Assembly: GCA_023412915.1 (NCBI GenBank)
Contig: JAEZRE010000013.1
Span: 81,965-145,964 of the forward strand
Direction: 5' to 3'
Source: Bacillota bacterium
Lineage (GTDB): Bacteria > Bacillota > Clostridia > Acetivibrionales > DTU013
DNA length: 64,000 nucleotides
The notes under the pieces were generated by a model that made no database searches, was not told where the DNA came from, and saw only the letters and a program-made list of their open reading frames with translations. Position numbers and translations under genes: made by a program. This document shows, in pieces, positions 42,242-51,448 of this stretch (positions are counted from its first letter, which is position 1; every line of letters begins with the position of its first letter).

Positions 42242-43453
42242 ATGCAGCTTGAGGGAAAGAATGTGGTAGTCGGCGTATGCGGGGGCATAGCGGCATACAA
42301 GGTGGTCGAAGTTGTCAGCAGGCTCAAAAAGCTTGGAGCAGAGGTAGATGTGATTATGACAGCCAATGCGCAGAAATTCGTGACGCCTCTCACTTTCCGC
42401 TCACTGTCCCACAGGCCGGTAGTGACCGATATGTTCGAAGAGCCTGCACAATGGGACATAAGGCATATTTCGCTCGCTCAGAAAGCCGACCTGTTCCTGA
42501 TAGCGCCTGCGACCGCAAATATCATCAGCAAGCTGGCGTGCGGAATAGCGGACGATATGCTGTCGACCACGGTCATGGCGACAAAGGCGCCCGTCCTGAT
42601 AGTGCCTGCGATGAATTTCAACATGTACGCCAATCCTATAGTACAGGATAATATAGAAAAACTGAAAAAACTGGGTTACAGGTTTATGGAACCCGGTATC
42701 GGACCAATGGCTGAGGAAGGTCTGTCTGGAAAAGGCAGGCTGCCGGAACCTGCTGTTGTAGTGGAAGAGGCCGTTTCAATACTGATGCCCGCGCGCGAGC
42801 TTGAAGGCGTCAGGATACTTATAACTGCCGGGCCTACCCGGGAAGCGATCGACCCTGTGCGTTACATTTCCAACCATTCCTCGGGGAAGATGGGTTACGC
42901 GGTGGCAAAGGCCGCAGTCGAGCGGGGGGCCGAGGTTGTATTGGTATCCGGGCCTGTATCGCTCGAGCAGCCCGCCGGGGTGGAATTCGTTCCGGTCACC
43001 AGCGCGAAGGATATGTATAGTGCGGTAATGAAGTATTTCGAGGGCTGCGACGTGGTCATAGGGGCGGCGGCAGTTGCGGATTACAGGGCGGCGGAGATTT
43101 CCGGGCTCAAGATAAAGAAAAATGATGACGAAATGGTGCTCCGGCTTGAGAAAAATACCGATATACTGAAGGAATTGGGTAAGAATAAAGGCAATAGGAT
43201 ATTAGTCGGGTTTTGTGCCGAAACCGATCATTTGCTTGAAAATGCCGAGAAAAAGGTAAAGTCTAAAAATCTCGACCTGATTGTGGCAAATGACGTTACT
43301 ATGGAAGGAGCGGGCTTCGGCACCGATACCAATATAATAAAGATTTTAAGACGCGACGGAACCGTTGCAGATCTGCCTCTCATGAGCAAGCTTTCCGCTG
43401 CGCGCGCCATATTGGACGAGGTATCGGGGCTTGTCGGACGAAAAAAGAAATAG
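42242..43453 (+). CDS. coaBC: bifunctional phosphopantothenoylcysteine decarboxylase/phosphopantothenate-cysteine ligase
   Basis: A 403-residue enzyme making two steps of coenzyme A synthesis. The N-terminal flavin-dependent decarboxylase CoaC has GVCGGIAAYK, APATANIISKLACG and PAMNFNMY. The C-terminal ligase CoaB has ITAGPTREAIDPVRYISNHS and the SGKMG nucleotide motif. Length and motifs are standard. Start 42242 follows GGAAAGGAGGGCGAAAT; an in-frame start at 42164 has no site. The usual neighbour priA is replaced by glycyl-tRNA synthetase downstream. Confidence 0.96.
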   Translation: MQLEGKNVVVGVCGGIAAYKVVEVVSRLKKLGAEVDVIMTANAQKFVTPLTFRSLSHRPVVTDMFEEPAQWDIRHISLAQKADLFLIAPATANIISKLACGIADDMLSTTVMATKAPVLIVPAMNFNMYANPIVQDNIEKLKKLGYRFMEPGIGPMAEEGLSGKGRLPEPAVVVEEAVSILMPARELEGVRILITAGPTREAIDPVRYISNHSSGKMGYAVAKAAVERGAEVVLVSGPVSLEQPAGVEFVPVTSAKDMYSAVMKYFEGCDVVIGAAAVADYRAAEISGLKIKKNDDEMVLRLEKNTDILKELGKNKGNRILVGFCAETDHLLENAEKKVKSKNLDLIVANDVTMEGAGFGTDTNIIKILRRDGTVADLPLMSKLSAARAILDEVSGLVGRKKK

Positions 43454-43505
43454 TGGTAGTAATATTTGATTAATCATATAACTGACGATTTATGGAGGTT
43501 TGTCA

Positions 43506-44894
43506 ATGTTAACAGAGAAATCAATGGAGAAGATCGTTGCACTTGCCAAGAACAGGGGTTATGTGTTCCCGGGCTCGGATATCTACGGAGGCCTTGCAAA
43601 TGCATGGGATTACGGCCCGTTGGGAGTTGAACTTAAAAACAACGTTAAGAGGGCCTGGTGGAGAAAATTCGTCCAGGAAAGCCCGTATAATGTCGGACTG
43701 GATTGCGCGATCCTGATGAATCCGCAGGTTTGGGTAGCGTCGGGACATGTGGGTGGTTTCAGCGATCCGCTGATCGACTGCAAGGATTGTAAAACGAGGC
43801 ACAGGGCCGATAAGCTCATAGAAGACTGGAATAAGGAAAACGGCGTTGATATTTCCGTGGATGGCTGGAAAAACGAGCAGCTGCTGGACTACATAAAGGA
43901 AAAAGGCGTAAAATGCCCGAACTGCGGCTCCGGTAACTTTACGGACATACGTAAATTCAACCTCATGTATAAAACCTACCAGGGCGTTACAGAGGATTCA
44001 AAGGCTGAAATATACCTTAGACCGGAAACTGCCCAGGGCATTTTCGTTAATTTCAAGAATGTCCAGAGATCGACAAGGAAAAAGATACCTTTCGGTATCG
44101 GACAGATAGGCAAATCCTTCAGAAATGAAATCACGCCGGGTAATTTCATATTCAGGATCCGCGAATTCGAACAGATGGAGCTCGAATTCTTCTGCGAACC
44201 GGGTAAGGACCTCGAGTGGTTTGCTTACTGGAAGGACTTCTGCTACACCTGGCTGCAGAATTTCGGACTCAACAAGGACAATCTCAGGCTCAGGGATCAC
44301 GCCAAGGAGGAGCTTTCCTTCTACAGCAGGGCTACGACCGATATCGAATTCAAGTTCCCGTTCGGCTGGGGCGAGCTTTGGGGCATAGCGGACAGGACGG
44401 ATTACGATCTCAAACAGCATATGGAGCATTCGAAGGAAGATCTGTCGTACTTCGATCCCACAACCAACGAAAAATATGTTCCATATTGTATAGAACCCTC
44501 GCTCGGTGCGGACAGGGTGACGCTCGCGTTCCTGTGCGACGCTTACGATGAAGAAGAGGTGGCGGAGGGCGACATAAGGACGGTAATGCATCTGCATCCG
44601 GCCATAGCTCCGATCAAGATAGGTGTGCTGCCGCTTTCAAAGAAGCTTGGGGACGATACTTACAAGATTTACGAGAAGCTTACCAAAAAGTATGTCTGCG
44701 AGTACGACGAGACGGGCAGCATAGGAAAGCGCTACAGAAGGCAGGATGAAATAGGTACGCCGTACTGCATCACCTTCGACTTCGATTCGCTGAACGACGC
44801 GAGCGTAACGATACGCGACAGGGACACGATGACCCAGGAGAGGATACGCATCGAGGAACTCGACGCTTACTTTGAAAGTAAATTCGATTTTTGA
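43506..44894 (+). CDS. glyS: glycyl-tRNA synthetase, dimeric type
   Basis: A 462-residue class II synthetase of the alpha2 (eukaryote/archaea-like) type rather than the alpha/beta tetramer. Motif 1 region is PGSDIYGGLANAWDYGPLG, motif 2 is GKSFRNEITPGNFIFRIREFEQ, and motif 3 IEPSLGADRVTLAFL; a C-terminal anticodon domain follows. A zinc-finger-like CKDCKT and CPNCGSG pair is visible near residues 85-145. Start ATG at 43506 follows GGAGGTTTGTCA; TTG at 43500 is too close. No T-box is seen in the short 5' region. Confidence 0.96.
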   Translation: MLTEKSMEKIVALAKNRGYVFPGSDIYGGLANAWDYGPLGVELKNNVKRAWWRKFVQESPYNVGLDCAILMNPQVWVASGHVGGFSDPLIDCKDCKTRHRADKLIEDWNKENGVDISVDGWKNEQLLDYIKEKGVKCPNCGSGNFTDIRKFNLMYKTYQGVTEDSKAEIYLRPETAQGIFVNFKNVQRSTRKKIPFGIGQIGKSFRNEITPGNFIFRIREFEQMELEFFCEPGKDLEWFAYWKDFCYTWLQNFGLNKDNLRLRDHAKEELSFYSRATTDIEFKFPFGWGELWGIADRTDYDLKQHMEHSKEDLSYFDPTTNEKYVPYCIEPSLGADRVTLAFLCDAYDEEEVAEGDIRTVMHLHPAIAPIKIGVLPLSKKLGDDTYKIYEKLTKKYVCEYDETGSIGKRYRRQDEIGTPYCITFDFDSLNDASVTIRDRDTMTQERIRIEELDAYFESKFDF

Positions 44895-44921
44895 TAAAAT
44901 TGATAATGCTTGAAACACCGG

Positions 44922-44950
44922 GAAGCGGGGGAACAACCCTGCTTCTTTTT
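44922..44950 (+). terminator. probable terminator after glyS
   Basis: GAAGCGGGG pairs with CCCTGCTTC around a short loop and is followed by TTTTTC. The 355-nt gene-free stretch 44895-45249 holds this terminator, one REP-like palindrome and otherwise AT-rich DNA without a further clear signal. Confidence 0.7.
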
Positions 44951-45016
44951 CTTTGATCTTGGTACGTGGCGACGGGTTATTTCCCCTAATTAGTTCTGAA
45001 CTGCCACCGACTCACC

Positions 45017-45044
45017 GAAACAAAAGAACCGTCCCTGTGTTTCG
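45017..45044 (+). repeat. REP-like palindrome, intergenic copy
   Basis: A 28-nt element, GAAACAAAAGAA joined to CCGTCCCT and GTGTTTCG, with complementary ends (GAAACA/TGTTTC). Near-identical copies lie in hemW and in the T-box leader of hisS. It resembles the dispersed REP sequences that RAYT transposases mobilise in Firmicutes; no such transposase is in the window. Confidence 0.65.
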
Positions 45045-45264
45045 TCTGTTTCGCCTCTATTTCGCCACATAATTCATTTGCGTATAATATAACTGTTTAA
45101 ATATTATCATAATGGGGAAGAAGTATATGTTTGTTGCAATAATTTTCATGTTATAGTAAAGTATTCTTATATTATGATTTAGTGATTTTATTTTGTTAAA
45201 TAGTTGACAATATCGCGGGTATTTGAGAAAATATTATTGAAAAATTGCAATGCGGGAGAAGATG

Positions 45265-47319
45265 ATGGATACGAAGATCGTAATCGTAGGGGCTGGTTAT
45301 GCAGGTATTCTGACAGCTAAGAAGCTGGCTAAAAGATTTGCAAAAAATAAAGATGTAAAGATCACAATAATTGACAAAAATCCCTTCCATACGATGCTTA
45401 CCGAGCTTCATGAGGTTGCGGCAAGCCGTGTTGACGAAGACAGTATCAAGATTAGCCTTAAACGCGTTTTTGCCGGCAGGAGGGTTGACGTAAAGCAGGA
45501 TACTGTTGATTCTATCGATTTCGGGAAGAAGCAGGTCATCGGTAAAAGAGAGCAATATGCCTATGATTACCTGGTGCTGTCTGCAGGCTCCAAACCTACT
45601 TATTTTGGAGTTCCCGGAGCCCAGGAGAATGCGTTCAAGCTATGGTCGTACGAGGACGCCGTTATCTTGAGAGACCATATACATGAAGTATTCAGAAAGG
45701 CGGCTATCGAGACGGACCCGGCCGAGAGAAGACGGCTGCTGGCATTCCATATAGTCGGCGCGGGCTTTACAGGTGTAGAGCTTGCGGGGGAAATAGCGGA
45801 ATATGCCCCTATCCTGTGTGATAAATATGAAATAGACCCCGGGTTGGTTTCAATTTCGGATATCGACGTGCTTCCGCGCCCTTGCCCGATATTGCCCGAA
45901 AAGCTGTCGGTCAAGGTTGAGCGCCGGCTGAACAAGATGGGCGTACGAGTAATGATGAATACGGGCGTTGTCAATATAGGAAAGGATTTCATAGAGCTGA
46001 AAAGGAACGATGTCGTTACCAGGGAGATCTCGGGCACTGTGGTCTGGGCTGCCGGTATCGAAGCCTCCGACATTACGTCAAAGGCTGCGCAGAATCTGCA
46101 GTCGGCAAACCGCGGCAGGATAAAGATCGACAAATATCTGCGTTCGCTTGACAACGACCATGTATTCGTTGCGGGCGACAATATGCTCTATACACCTGAA
46201 GGCGAAAAGATGCCTGTTCCGCAGGTTGTTGAAAACTGCGAACAAAGCGCCGATACCGTTGCTCACAATATAGTCTGTGCCGTCACCGGCAAGGGCGAAA
46301 TGGAGGAGTACAAACCAGCTTTCCATGGAATCATGGTAAGCATCGGCGGACGCTATGGAGTGGCTCATGTAGGCTTGCCCAACAAAAAGTTCAGCCTGCC
46401 CTCCTTCCTTGCCATGTTTGCCAAGCATTTCATCAATGTGCTTTATTTCGTGCAGGTTCTGGGCTGGAACAAGGTGTTCAGCTACCTGAAGCACGAGTTC
46501 TTTACAGTCAGGAACAGAAGGAGCTTTGTAGGCGGACATCTTTCCAACAGAACTCCGAGTTTTCTGTTGATGCCTCTTCGGGTCTGGCTCGGATTGGTAT
46601 GGCTGTTTGAAGGCGTCATGAAGATCGTAGAAGGTTGGTTTGTATCGCCTAAGCTTACAGGCTTCTTCAGCGGAGCCAGAGGCTTTTATGATAATATACT
46701 CAACGGCGGCGCTGCCGGTGGAGGCGCTACGGACGGAACCAGTTCGGCCACGACAACCGCAGCGCACGCAGCGGGAGCAACAGTAATAAGATTGGCAGAC
46801 GCGGTAAGCTCGGCAACCAATGCGGCAGGCGGAAGCGCCGACGCGGCAGCCAACGCTGCTGCAGGTGTCGGCACAACGTTGATGAACTTCAACTTCCTTG
46901 GACTCTTCCATGTGATCTTCGTAAGCGGAAAGCCCCTGGCAAGCTCATCGATAAGCGATTACGCGTTCATGCTTGACGTACCGTTTGTCAACTGGATAGT
47001 CGGAAAATTCATCCTTCCGTATAACGGAATGCAGATGTTCATGCAGATAGCGATAGTTATAGCCGAAATACTGATAGGCCTGGCTCTTATCGGAGGTCTC
47101 TTCACCACGCCGGCTGCAGCCGCGTCGCTGATACTGCAGGCAATGTTCGTAACGACTACCGGCCTGTACCTGTCGAGCTTCTGGATGATTTTTGCCGGGA
47201 TAGCCATGCTGATAGCAGCCGGCAGGATTCTCGGACTGGATTACTGGGTAATGCCTGTACTGAAGGAAAAATGGAAGCATGTCAAATGGGTTAGAAAGTG
47301 GTATTTATATAATGACTGA
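45265..47319 (+). CDS. ndh2: membrane-anchored type II NADH dehydrogenase of the EET locus
   Basis: Oxidises NADH and reduces a quinone. The flavoprotein part has FAD motif IVGAGYAGILTAKK at the N-terminus, HIVGAGFTGVELAGEI for NADH, and VFVAGDN. About residue 415 onward it becomes a membrane domain with several helices resembling DoxX (LLMPLRVWLGLVWLFEG), interrupted by an Ala/Gly-rich ~60-residue loop. NDH-2 with such a C-terminal membrane domain is characteristic of the flavin-based extracellular electron transfer system of Listeria. Start 45265 gives a 6-nt gap to GGGAG; upstream ATGs at 45250 and 45262 fit less well. Its stop overlaps the next start. Confidence 0.9.
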   Translation: MDTKIVIVGAGYAGILTAKKLAKRFAKNKDVKITIIDKNPFHTMLTELHEVAASRVDEDSIKISLKRVFAGRRVDVKQDTVDSIDFGKKQVIGKREQYAYDYLVLSAGSKPTYFGVPGAQENAFKLWSYEDAVILRDHIHEVFRKAAIETDPAERRRLLAFHIVGAGFTGVELAGEIAEYAPILCDKYEIDPGLVSISDIDVLPRPCPILPEKLSVKVERRLNKMGVRVMMNTGVVNIGKDFIELKRNDVVTREISGTVVWAAGIEASDITSKAAQNLQSANRGRIKIDKYLRSLDNDHVFVAGDNMLYTPEGEKMPVPQVVENCEQSADTVAHNIVCAVTGKGEMEEYKPAFHGIMVSIGGRYGVAHVGLPNKKFSLPSFLAMFAKHFINVLYFVQVLGWNKVFSYLKHEFFTVRNRRSFVGGHLSNRTPSFLLMPLRVWLGLVWLFEGVMKIVEGWFVSPKLTGFFSGARGFYDNILNGGAAGGGATDGTSSATTTAAHAAGATVIRLADAVSSATNAAGGSADAAANAAAGVGTTLMNFNFLGLFHVIFVSGKPLASSSISDYAFMLDVPFVNWIVGKFILPYNGMQMFMQIAIVIAEILIGLALIGGLFTTPAAAASLILQAMFVTTTGLYLSSFWMIFAGIAMLIAAGRILGLDYWVMPVLKEKWKHVKWVRKWYLYND

Positions 47320-48292
47320 TACTGCCGCCGAAAAAGAAGCGCAAACTTCATACCTGACTTTCGACGAAGCATTCGCCCTGGCCAAGGAAGAGGTCGACCG
47401 TACCTTATCGGCGTCCCCCTACATCATACGCAGATTTACCAGGCATCTGGCCGGTTCAAAGGGCAAGTTCATCAGAGCTATGTCTCTGTTGACCTGCGCT
47501 ATGAACGGTGAAGACCGCATAAAGCCGGATGCCGTAAAACTGGCCGCAGCGATAGAGGTTCTGCACCTGGCAACTCTGGTGCACGATGATGTTATTGACG
47601 ACGCCGATATCCGCAGAGGGATACCTACCCTGAACAAGAACTACGACAACAGGATTGCGGTAATATGCGGAGATTATCTTCTTTGCGCTTCGCTCAAGCT
47701 TGCGTCCTCTGTTTCGAACAGGCGGGATTACCTGGAGCTCGACATGCCTGATTATATGACCAGGGTCTGTACCGGCGAATTGAACGAACAGGTCAACAGC
47801 GGGAATTTCGGCCTTTCCGTTTACCAATATTTCAAAATAATAGAAGGCAAGACTGCGGCATTGTTCGAAGCGGCCTTCAATGCAGGCGCATTTATGGCCG
47901 GCTGCAATCCGGAAGAATCGAACCTTTACAAGCGCATGGGGCGGCACCTTGGCATGATATTCCAACTGATCGACGACTGTATGGATTTTGAAGCCGACCA
48001 AAATGTAGCGATGAAGCCCGTGCAGTCCGATTTCGCCAAAAACGTGATGACCCTGCCCATAATCCATTCGTTCCAGAAAATAGTCGGCTTGAAGGACCGG
48101 GCGGCAAAACGGGAAGTAACGCAGAAGGAACTGAATTCTGCGGTTCTGGAATCGGAAGGTTTGAGCTATACCAGATCGATAGCAAAAAAATACTATGACA
48201 AATATCTCGCGATCCTTGGCAGGTTGCAGGTTACGGAAGTAAAGAGGAGCAGTCTGGAGGCAATACTTAATAAGGCATATAGAGTTTTCTAG
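47312..48292 (+). CDS. polyprenyl diphosphate synthase (EET quinone tail)
   Basis: A 326-residue trans-prenyltransferase adding isopentenyl units to make the quinone side chain. The first aspartate-rich motif is LVHDDVIDDAD and the second is LIDDCMDFEAD; GDYLLCASLKL, the helix preceding, and GKFIRAM (near-start GK motif) are also seen. It overlaps ndh2 by 8 nt, so it belongs to the same transcript. In Listeria the equivalent (DmkB/HepT-like) makes the demethylmenaquinone tail for electron export. Chain length cannot be predicted safely. Confidence 0.92.
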   Translation: MTDTAAEKEAQTSYLTFDEAFALAKEEVDRTLSASPYIIRRFTRHLAGSKGKFIRAMSLLTCAMNGEDRIKPDAVKLAAAIEVLHLATLVHDDVIDDADIRRGIPTLNKNYDNRIAVICGDYLLCASLKLASSVSNRRDYLELDMPDYMTRVCTGELNEQVNSGNFGLSVYQYFKIIEGKTAALFEAAFNAGAFMAGCNPEESNLYKRMGRHLGMIFQLIDDCMDFEADQNVAMKPVQSDFAKNVMTLPIIHSFQKIVGLKDRAAKREVTQKELNSAVLESEGLSYTRSIAKKYYDKYLAILGRLQVTEVKRSSLEAILNKAYRVF

Positions 48293-48324
48293 GCCGGTGT
48301 TTCGCTTTTTGAAGAGGTTGACGT

Positions 48325-49227
48325 ATGAATAGATTTCTGAGCTACGTAGAGATAAAAACGAAAATAACGAGCCTTTTTGCTTTTTTGATAAGCCTGGCAT
48401 ATCTTTTTTACCGCGGTCAGACTGTCAACTGGCTCAATACGCTTGTCTTCTTTGCCTCGATGTTCATATTCGACCTTACGACAACTGCGATAAACAATTA
48501 CATCGATACGAAGACAAACGACCAGGAGCTGCAGTTCAGGAGAAGGAGCGCACTTGCGATAATATACCTGTTATTCGGAATTAGCGCCGCCTTGGGCTTG
48601 TACCTGGTTTACCTGACGGATATTGTGATCCTCCTGCTGGGTGGTCTATGCTTTTTAACCGGCGTACTGTATACGTACGGCCCGGTCCCGATTTCAAGAC
48701 AACCCCTCGGGGAGCTGCTATCCGGCGTTTTCTACGGATTGTTCATACCGTTCATAATGTTTTATATAAATATGCCCAAAAATTGGATAATAACATTGGG
48801 GCTCGGATGGGACAGGATAAGCCTGGAAGTAGCCGTAGCACCTGTGCTCGCGGTATTGTTCCTTTCCGTATCGCCTGTTTGCACAACGGCTAATATAATG
48901 CTTGCCAACAACATCTGCGATGTTGAAAAGGATATTGCGGTCAAACGCTACACGCTGCCCTACTACCTCGGAAAAAAGTCGCTGCACCTGTTTGCGCTGC
49001 TGTATTACCTCTGTTATGCGGCTGTTGTTGCAATGGTGCTGCTGAAGATACTTTCGCCCGTATGCCTGCTGATATTGCTTACGTTGTGGCCTGTACAGAA
49101 AAACATAAACATTTTTTACGGGCGGCAGGAAAAAGCTGTTACATTTATCACTTCCATAAAAAATTACGTATTAATAATGGGGAGTTTATCCTTGTTGATA
49201 TTCGTCAGCGCCCTGATAAGGCTCTAA
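48325..49227 (+). CDS. UbiA-family prenyltransferase (MenA/DmkA-like)
   Basis: A 300-residue integral membrane enzyme with about nine helices. The UbiA aspartate motifs are NNYIDTKTND (57-66) and, in the second half, NNICDVEKD. It attaches the polyprenyl tail to 1,4-dihydroxy-2-naphthoate to make demethylmenaquinone. Placement directly after a prenyl diphosphate synthase and within the EET gene set argues for a dedicated DmkA-type role rather than the respiratory menA. Start ATG follows GAAGAGGTTGACGT. Confidence 0.9.
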   Translation: MNRFLSYVEIKTKITSLFAFLISLAYLFYRGQTVNWLNTLVFFASMFIFDLTTTAINNYIDTKTNDQELQFRRRSALAIIYLLFGISAALGLYLVYLTDIVILLLGGLCFLTGVLYTYGPVPISRQPLGELLSGVFYGLFIPFIMFYINMPKNWIITLGLGWDRISLEVAVAPVLAVLFLSVSPVCTTANIMLANNICDVEKDIAVKRYTLPYYLGKKSLHLFALLYYLCYAAVVAMVLLKILSPVCLLILLTLWPVQKNINIFYGRQEKAVTFITSIKNYVLIMGSLSLLIFVSALIRL

Positions 49228-49247
49228 TATAGGAAAGCTGGGTTGAA

Positions 49248-49673
49248 ATGGCTTCTTTTGGCAAGGAAGGAATGAAGTTTTTCAAAAGGACCGATCTATT
49301 AATCATAGCCGCTATAATCGCGGCCGGGTTGGTTATTTGGCTCGTTTACGGCAGTATGTACGGCGGACGGGCAGCAAAGGCAGAGATATACTATAACAAC
49401 GAGCTGGTCGAGACTGTCGGCCTGGAGGGCGGTCACGAGAGGGTGTTTTCGATACCGCAGAAGCCCAGTGTAGTGTTCCAGGTCGATAATGAAGGAAACA
49501 TAAGCTTCATTGAATCCGACTGTCCGGACAAGATCTGTATAAAGACCGGCAAGCTCCATACGGTCGGGCAGAACGCAGCCTGCCTCCCGAACGGGGTAGT
49601 GCTGAAGCTTGTTCCGGTGGGCGGACGCAGCGGAGATGAACCGGATATCATCATAGGCAGCGGGGGAAAGTGA
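49248..49673 (+). CDS. eetA: EetA-like membrane protein with NusG domain II
   Basis: A 141-residue protein with one N-terminal membrane helix (LLIIAAIIAAGLVIWLVYGSM) and an extracellular NusG-II-like domain. The domain contains AKAEIYYNNELVETVGL, FIESDCPDKICIKTG and AACLPNGVVLKL. The CPDKIC pair and CLPN are family features. Proteins like this are EetA in the Listeria electron transfer locus, where they are needed for surface electron export by an unclear mechanism. Its TGA overlaps the next ATG (TGATG). Confidence 0.85.
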   Translation: MASFGKEGMKFFKRTDLLIIAAIIAAGLVIWLVYGSMYGGRAAKAEIYYNNELVETVGLEGGHERVFSIPQKPSVVFQVDNEGNISFIESDCPDKICIKTGKLHTVGQNAACLPNGVVLKLVPVGGRSGDEPDIIIGSGGK

Positions 49674-50212
49674 TGGGAGACAAGGTAACGATCGGTCAAT
49701 ATGATAAGAATTCGGGCGGAACTAAGCGTCTGGTATTGACGGGATTGGTTTTTGCACTCGCCCTGATACTGACGGTAATAGAAAATACGCTGCCGCCGCT
49801 TCCGCTACCGGTGCCTGGAGTGAAGTTCGGTCTATCGAATATTGCCGTAATGTATGCGCTGTTTTTTCTGTCGAAAGGCCAGGCATATACCATTGCAGTG
49901 CTTAAAGCGGTTTTCGTGTTAGCCACACGCGGACTTATTGCGGCATTGCTGAGCTTCTGCGGAGGCATATTTTCTCTGACACTGATGCTTGTCGTTTTAC
50001 TGCTGTTCAGGGAAAAGGCGTCCTACCTGGCAATAAGCGTAACAGGCGCGGTAGCGCATAATATAGGGCAGTTTACGGCAATAACGTTCATATATACGGG
50101 TTTCTATCTGCTGGCTTATCTTCCGCTGCTGCTGGTCTCAGGGGTAATTGCGGGGATAGTAACAGCCACATTGCTGAGGTTTATTATTCCGGCCTTGAAA
50201 CGGCTGGGTTAA
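49673..50212 (+). CDS. eetB: EetB-like Gx transporter family membrane protein
   Basis: A 179-residue integral membrane protein of the Gx-transporter/heptaprenyl synthase component I-like family, with five to six helices. Typical segments are PVPGVKFGLSNIAVMYALF and the glycine-rich turn LSFCGGIFSLTLM. In Listeria the counterpart EetB is required for extracellular electron transfer; its exact role, perhaps flavin or quinone handling, is not fixed. ATG at 49673 overlaps the eetA stop; GTG at 49670 is a weaker choice. Confidence 0.85.
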   Translation: MGDKVTIGQYDKNSGGTKRLVLTGLVFALALILTVIENTLPPLPLPVPGVKFGLSNIAVMYALFFLSKGQAYTIAVLKAVFVLATRGLIAALLSFCGGIFSLTLMLVVLLLFREKASYLAISVTGAVAHNIGQFTAITFIYTGFYLLAYLPLLLVSGVIAGIVTATLLRFIIPALKRLG

Positions 50213-50242
50213 TAAAATATATAAATAAACAGGAGGGTCATT

Positions 50243-51346
50243 ATGAAAAAGGTTTTTGCATTAATTTTAGCTCTTGCTATGGTAGCTGTTATTTTCAGCG
50301 GCTGTGGCAGTACTGCAGGTACACCCTCGGGTGAAGCTGCAACAACAGTAACAGGGGAAGCGGCAACAACCGCGGCGGCTGCTCCGGCAGAATCTACGGC
50401 TACGGCTGCGCCTGCGTCCGGTGATGCTTTGAAGACAGGTTTGGGTGTAGTAACATCCGTAGCAAAATCGACTGATGCAGGCGAGAAGGATGGGCTTGCC
50501 GAAACCGATTCAATGGTTGCGGCAGTATTGGTAGATAACTCGGGCAAAATAGTGAGCTGCAGGATCGACGCCGCACAGACGAAGATCAATTTCGCCAAGG
50601 ACGGCAAGCTTGTTACATCCAAGGATACCGCATTCAAAACCAAACAGGAACTCGGAACCGAATACGGCATGGGCAAGGCTTCAAAGATCGGCAAGGAATG
50701 GAACGAACAGGCTGACGCTTTTGCTGCATACGTAGTTGGAAAGACCCTTGACGAAGTTAAGGGTATAGCCGTAAATGAAGAAGGCGTAGCAACCGCAGCC
50801 GACCTTACATCATCCGTTACCGTACACATAGGCGATTTTGTCGCAGCTGTCGAAAAGGCGGTAAACAATGCCCAGGAGCTTGGAGCAAAAACAGGCGACA
50901 AACTCGGTCTTGGAATTGAGACCAGCATGGGACAGTCAGCTGACGTAGCAGCCGATAAAGCGGGCCTCGCACAGGCTTATTCCTATTACACGGCTACCAC
51001 CTTCGGAGCGGACGGCAAGGTCACCAGCTGTGTAATAGATGCATCTCAGGGAAGCGTCAACTTCGACGCAACCGGCAAGATCACTTCCGATATCAAGGCA
51101 GCCGTACAGACCAAGAACGAACTCGGCGACGCATACGGTATGAAAAAGGCTTCGAAGATCGGCAAGGAATGGAATGAACAAGCTGCAGCATTTGCAAAAT
51201 ATGTTGCCGGCAAGTCCATGGACGAAATCAAGGGTATCGCTGTTAACGAAGGCGTTGCGACCGCAGCAGACCTTACTTCCTCAGTAACCGTCCACATAGG
51301 TGATTTCCAGAATGTAATAGAAAAGGCTTCTGCAAACGCTAAATAG
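50243..51346 (+). CDS. pplA: PplA-like flavinylated surface lipoprotein
   Basis: A 367-residue lipoprotein of the EET locus. The signal sequence ends FSGC (Cys21 lipidated), then an Ala/Thr-rich spacer (to ~60) crosses the wall. Two homologous ~145-residue repeats follow (about 61-205 and 216-360). Each ends with AADLTSSVTVHIGDF, the type of sequence where ApbE links FMN to threonine (candidates Thr193 and Thr349), and each has KASKIGKEWNEQ. Such proteins relay electrons from the quinone pool to external acceptors. Start follows CAGGAGGGTCATT. A strong terminator stands after it, so high expression is likely. Confidence 0.9.
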   Translation: MKKVFALILALAMVAVIFSGCGSTAGTPSGEAATTVTGEAATTAAAAPAESTATAAPASGDALKTGLGVVTSVAKSTDAGEKDGLAETDSMVAAVLVDNSGKIVSCRIDAAQTKINFAKDGKLVTSKDTAFKTKQELGTEYGMGKASKIGKEWNEQADAFAAYVVGKTLDEVKGIAVNEEGVATAADLTSSVTVHIGDFVAAVEKAVNNAQELGAKTGDKLGLGIETSMGQSADVAADKAGLAQAYSYYTATTFGADGKVTSCVIDASQGSVNFDATGKITSDIKAAVQTKNELGDAYGMKKASKIGKEWNEQAAAFAKYVAGKSMDEIKGIAVNEGVATAADLTSSVTVHIGDFQNVIEKASANAK

Positions 51347-51380
51347 TAAGAAATATAAAATTATGGTATTATATAATTAT

Positions 51381-51410
51381 GAGAGGCAATTATATTGCCT
51401 CTCTGTTTTT
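51381..51410 (+). terminator. terminator between pplA and the ApbE gene
   Basis: GAGAGGCAATTATATTGCCTCTC is a perfect inverted repeat followed by TGTTTTTG. Confidence 0.9.
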
Positions 51411-51448
51411 GTAAAGATAAATACAATTAAAATTTTGGGGTGCGCATT

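Noticed and set aside
44895..45249. Possible RNA gene or small coding gene after glyS
   Set aside because: Only a terminator and the REP-like element are recognisable; no tRNA fold or good frame was found.
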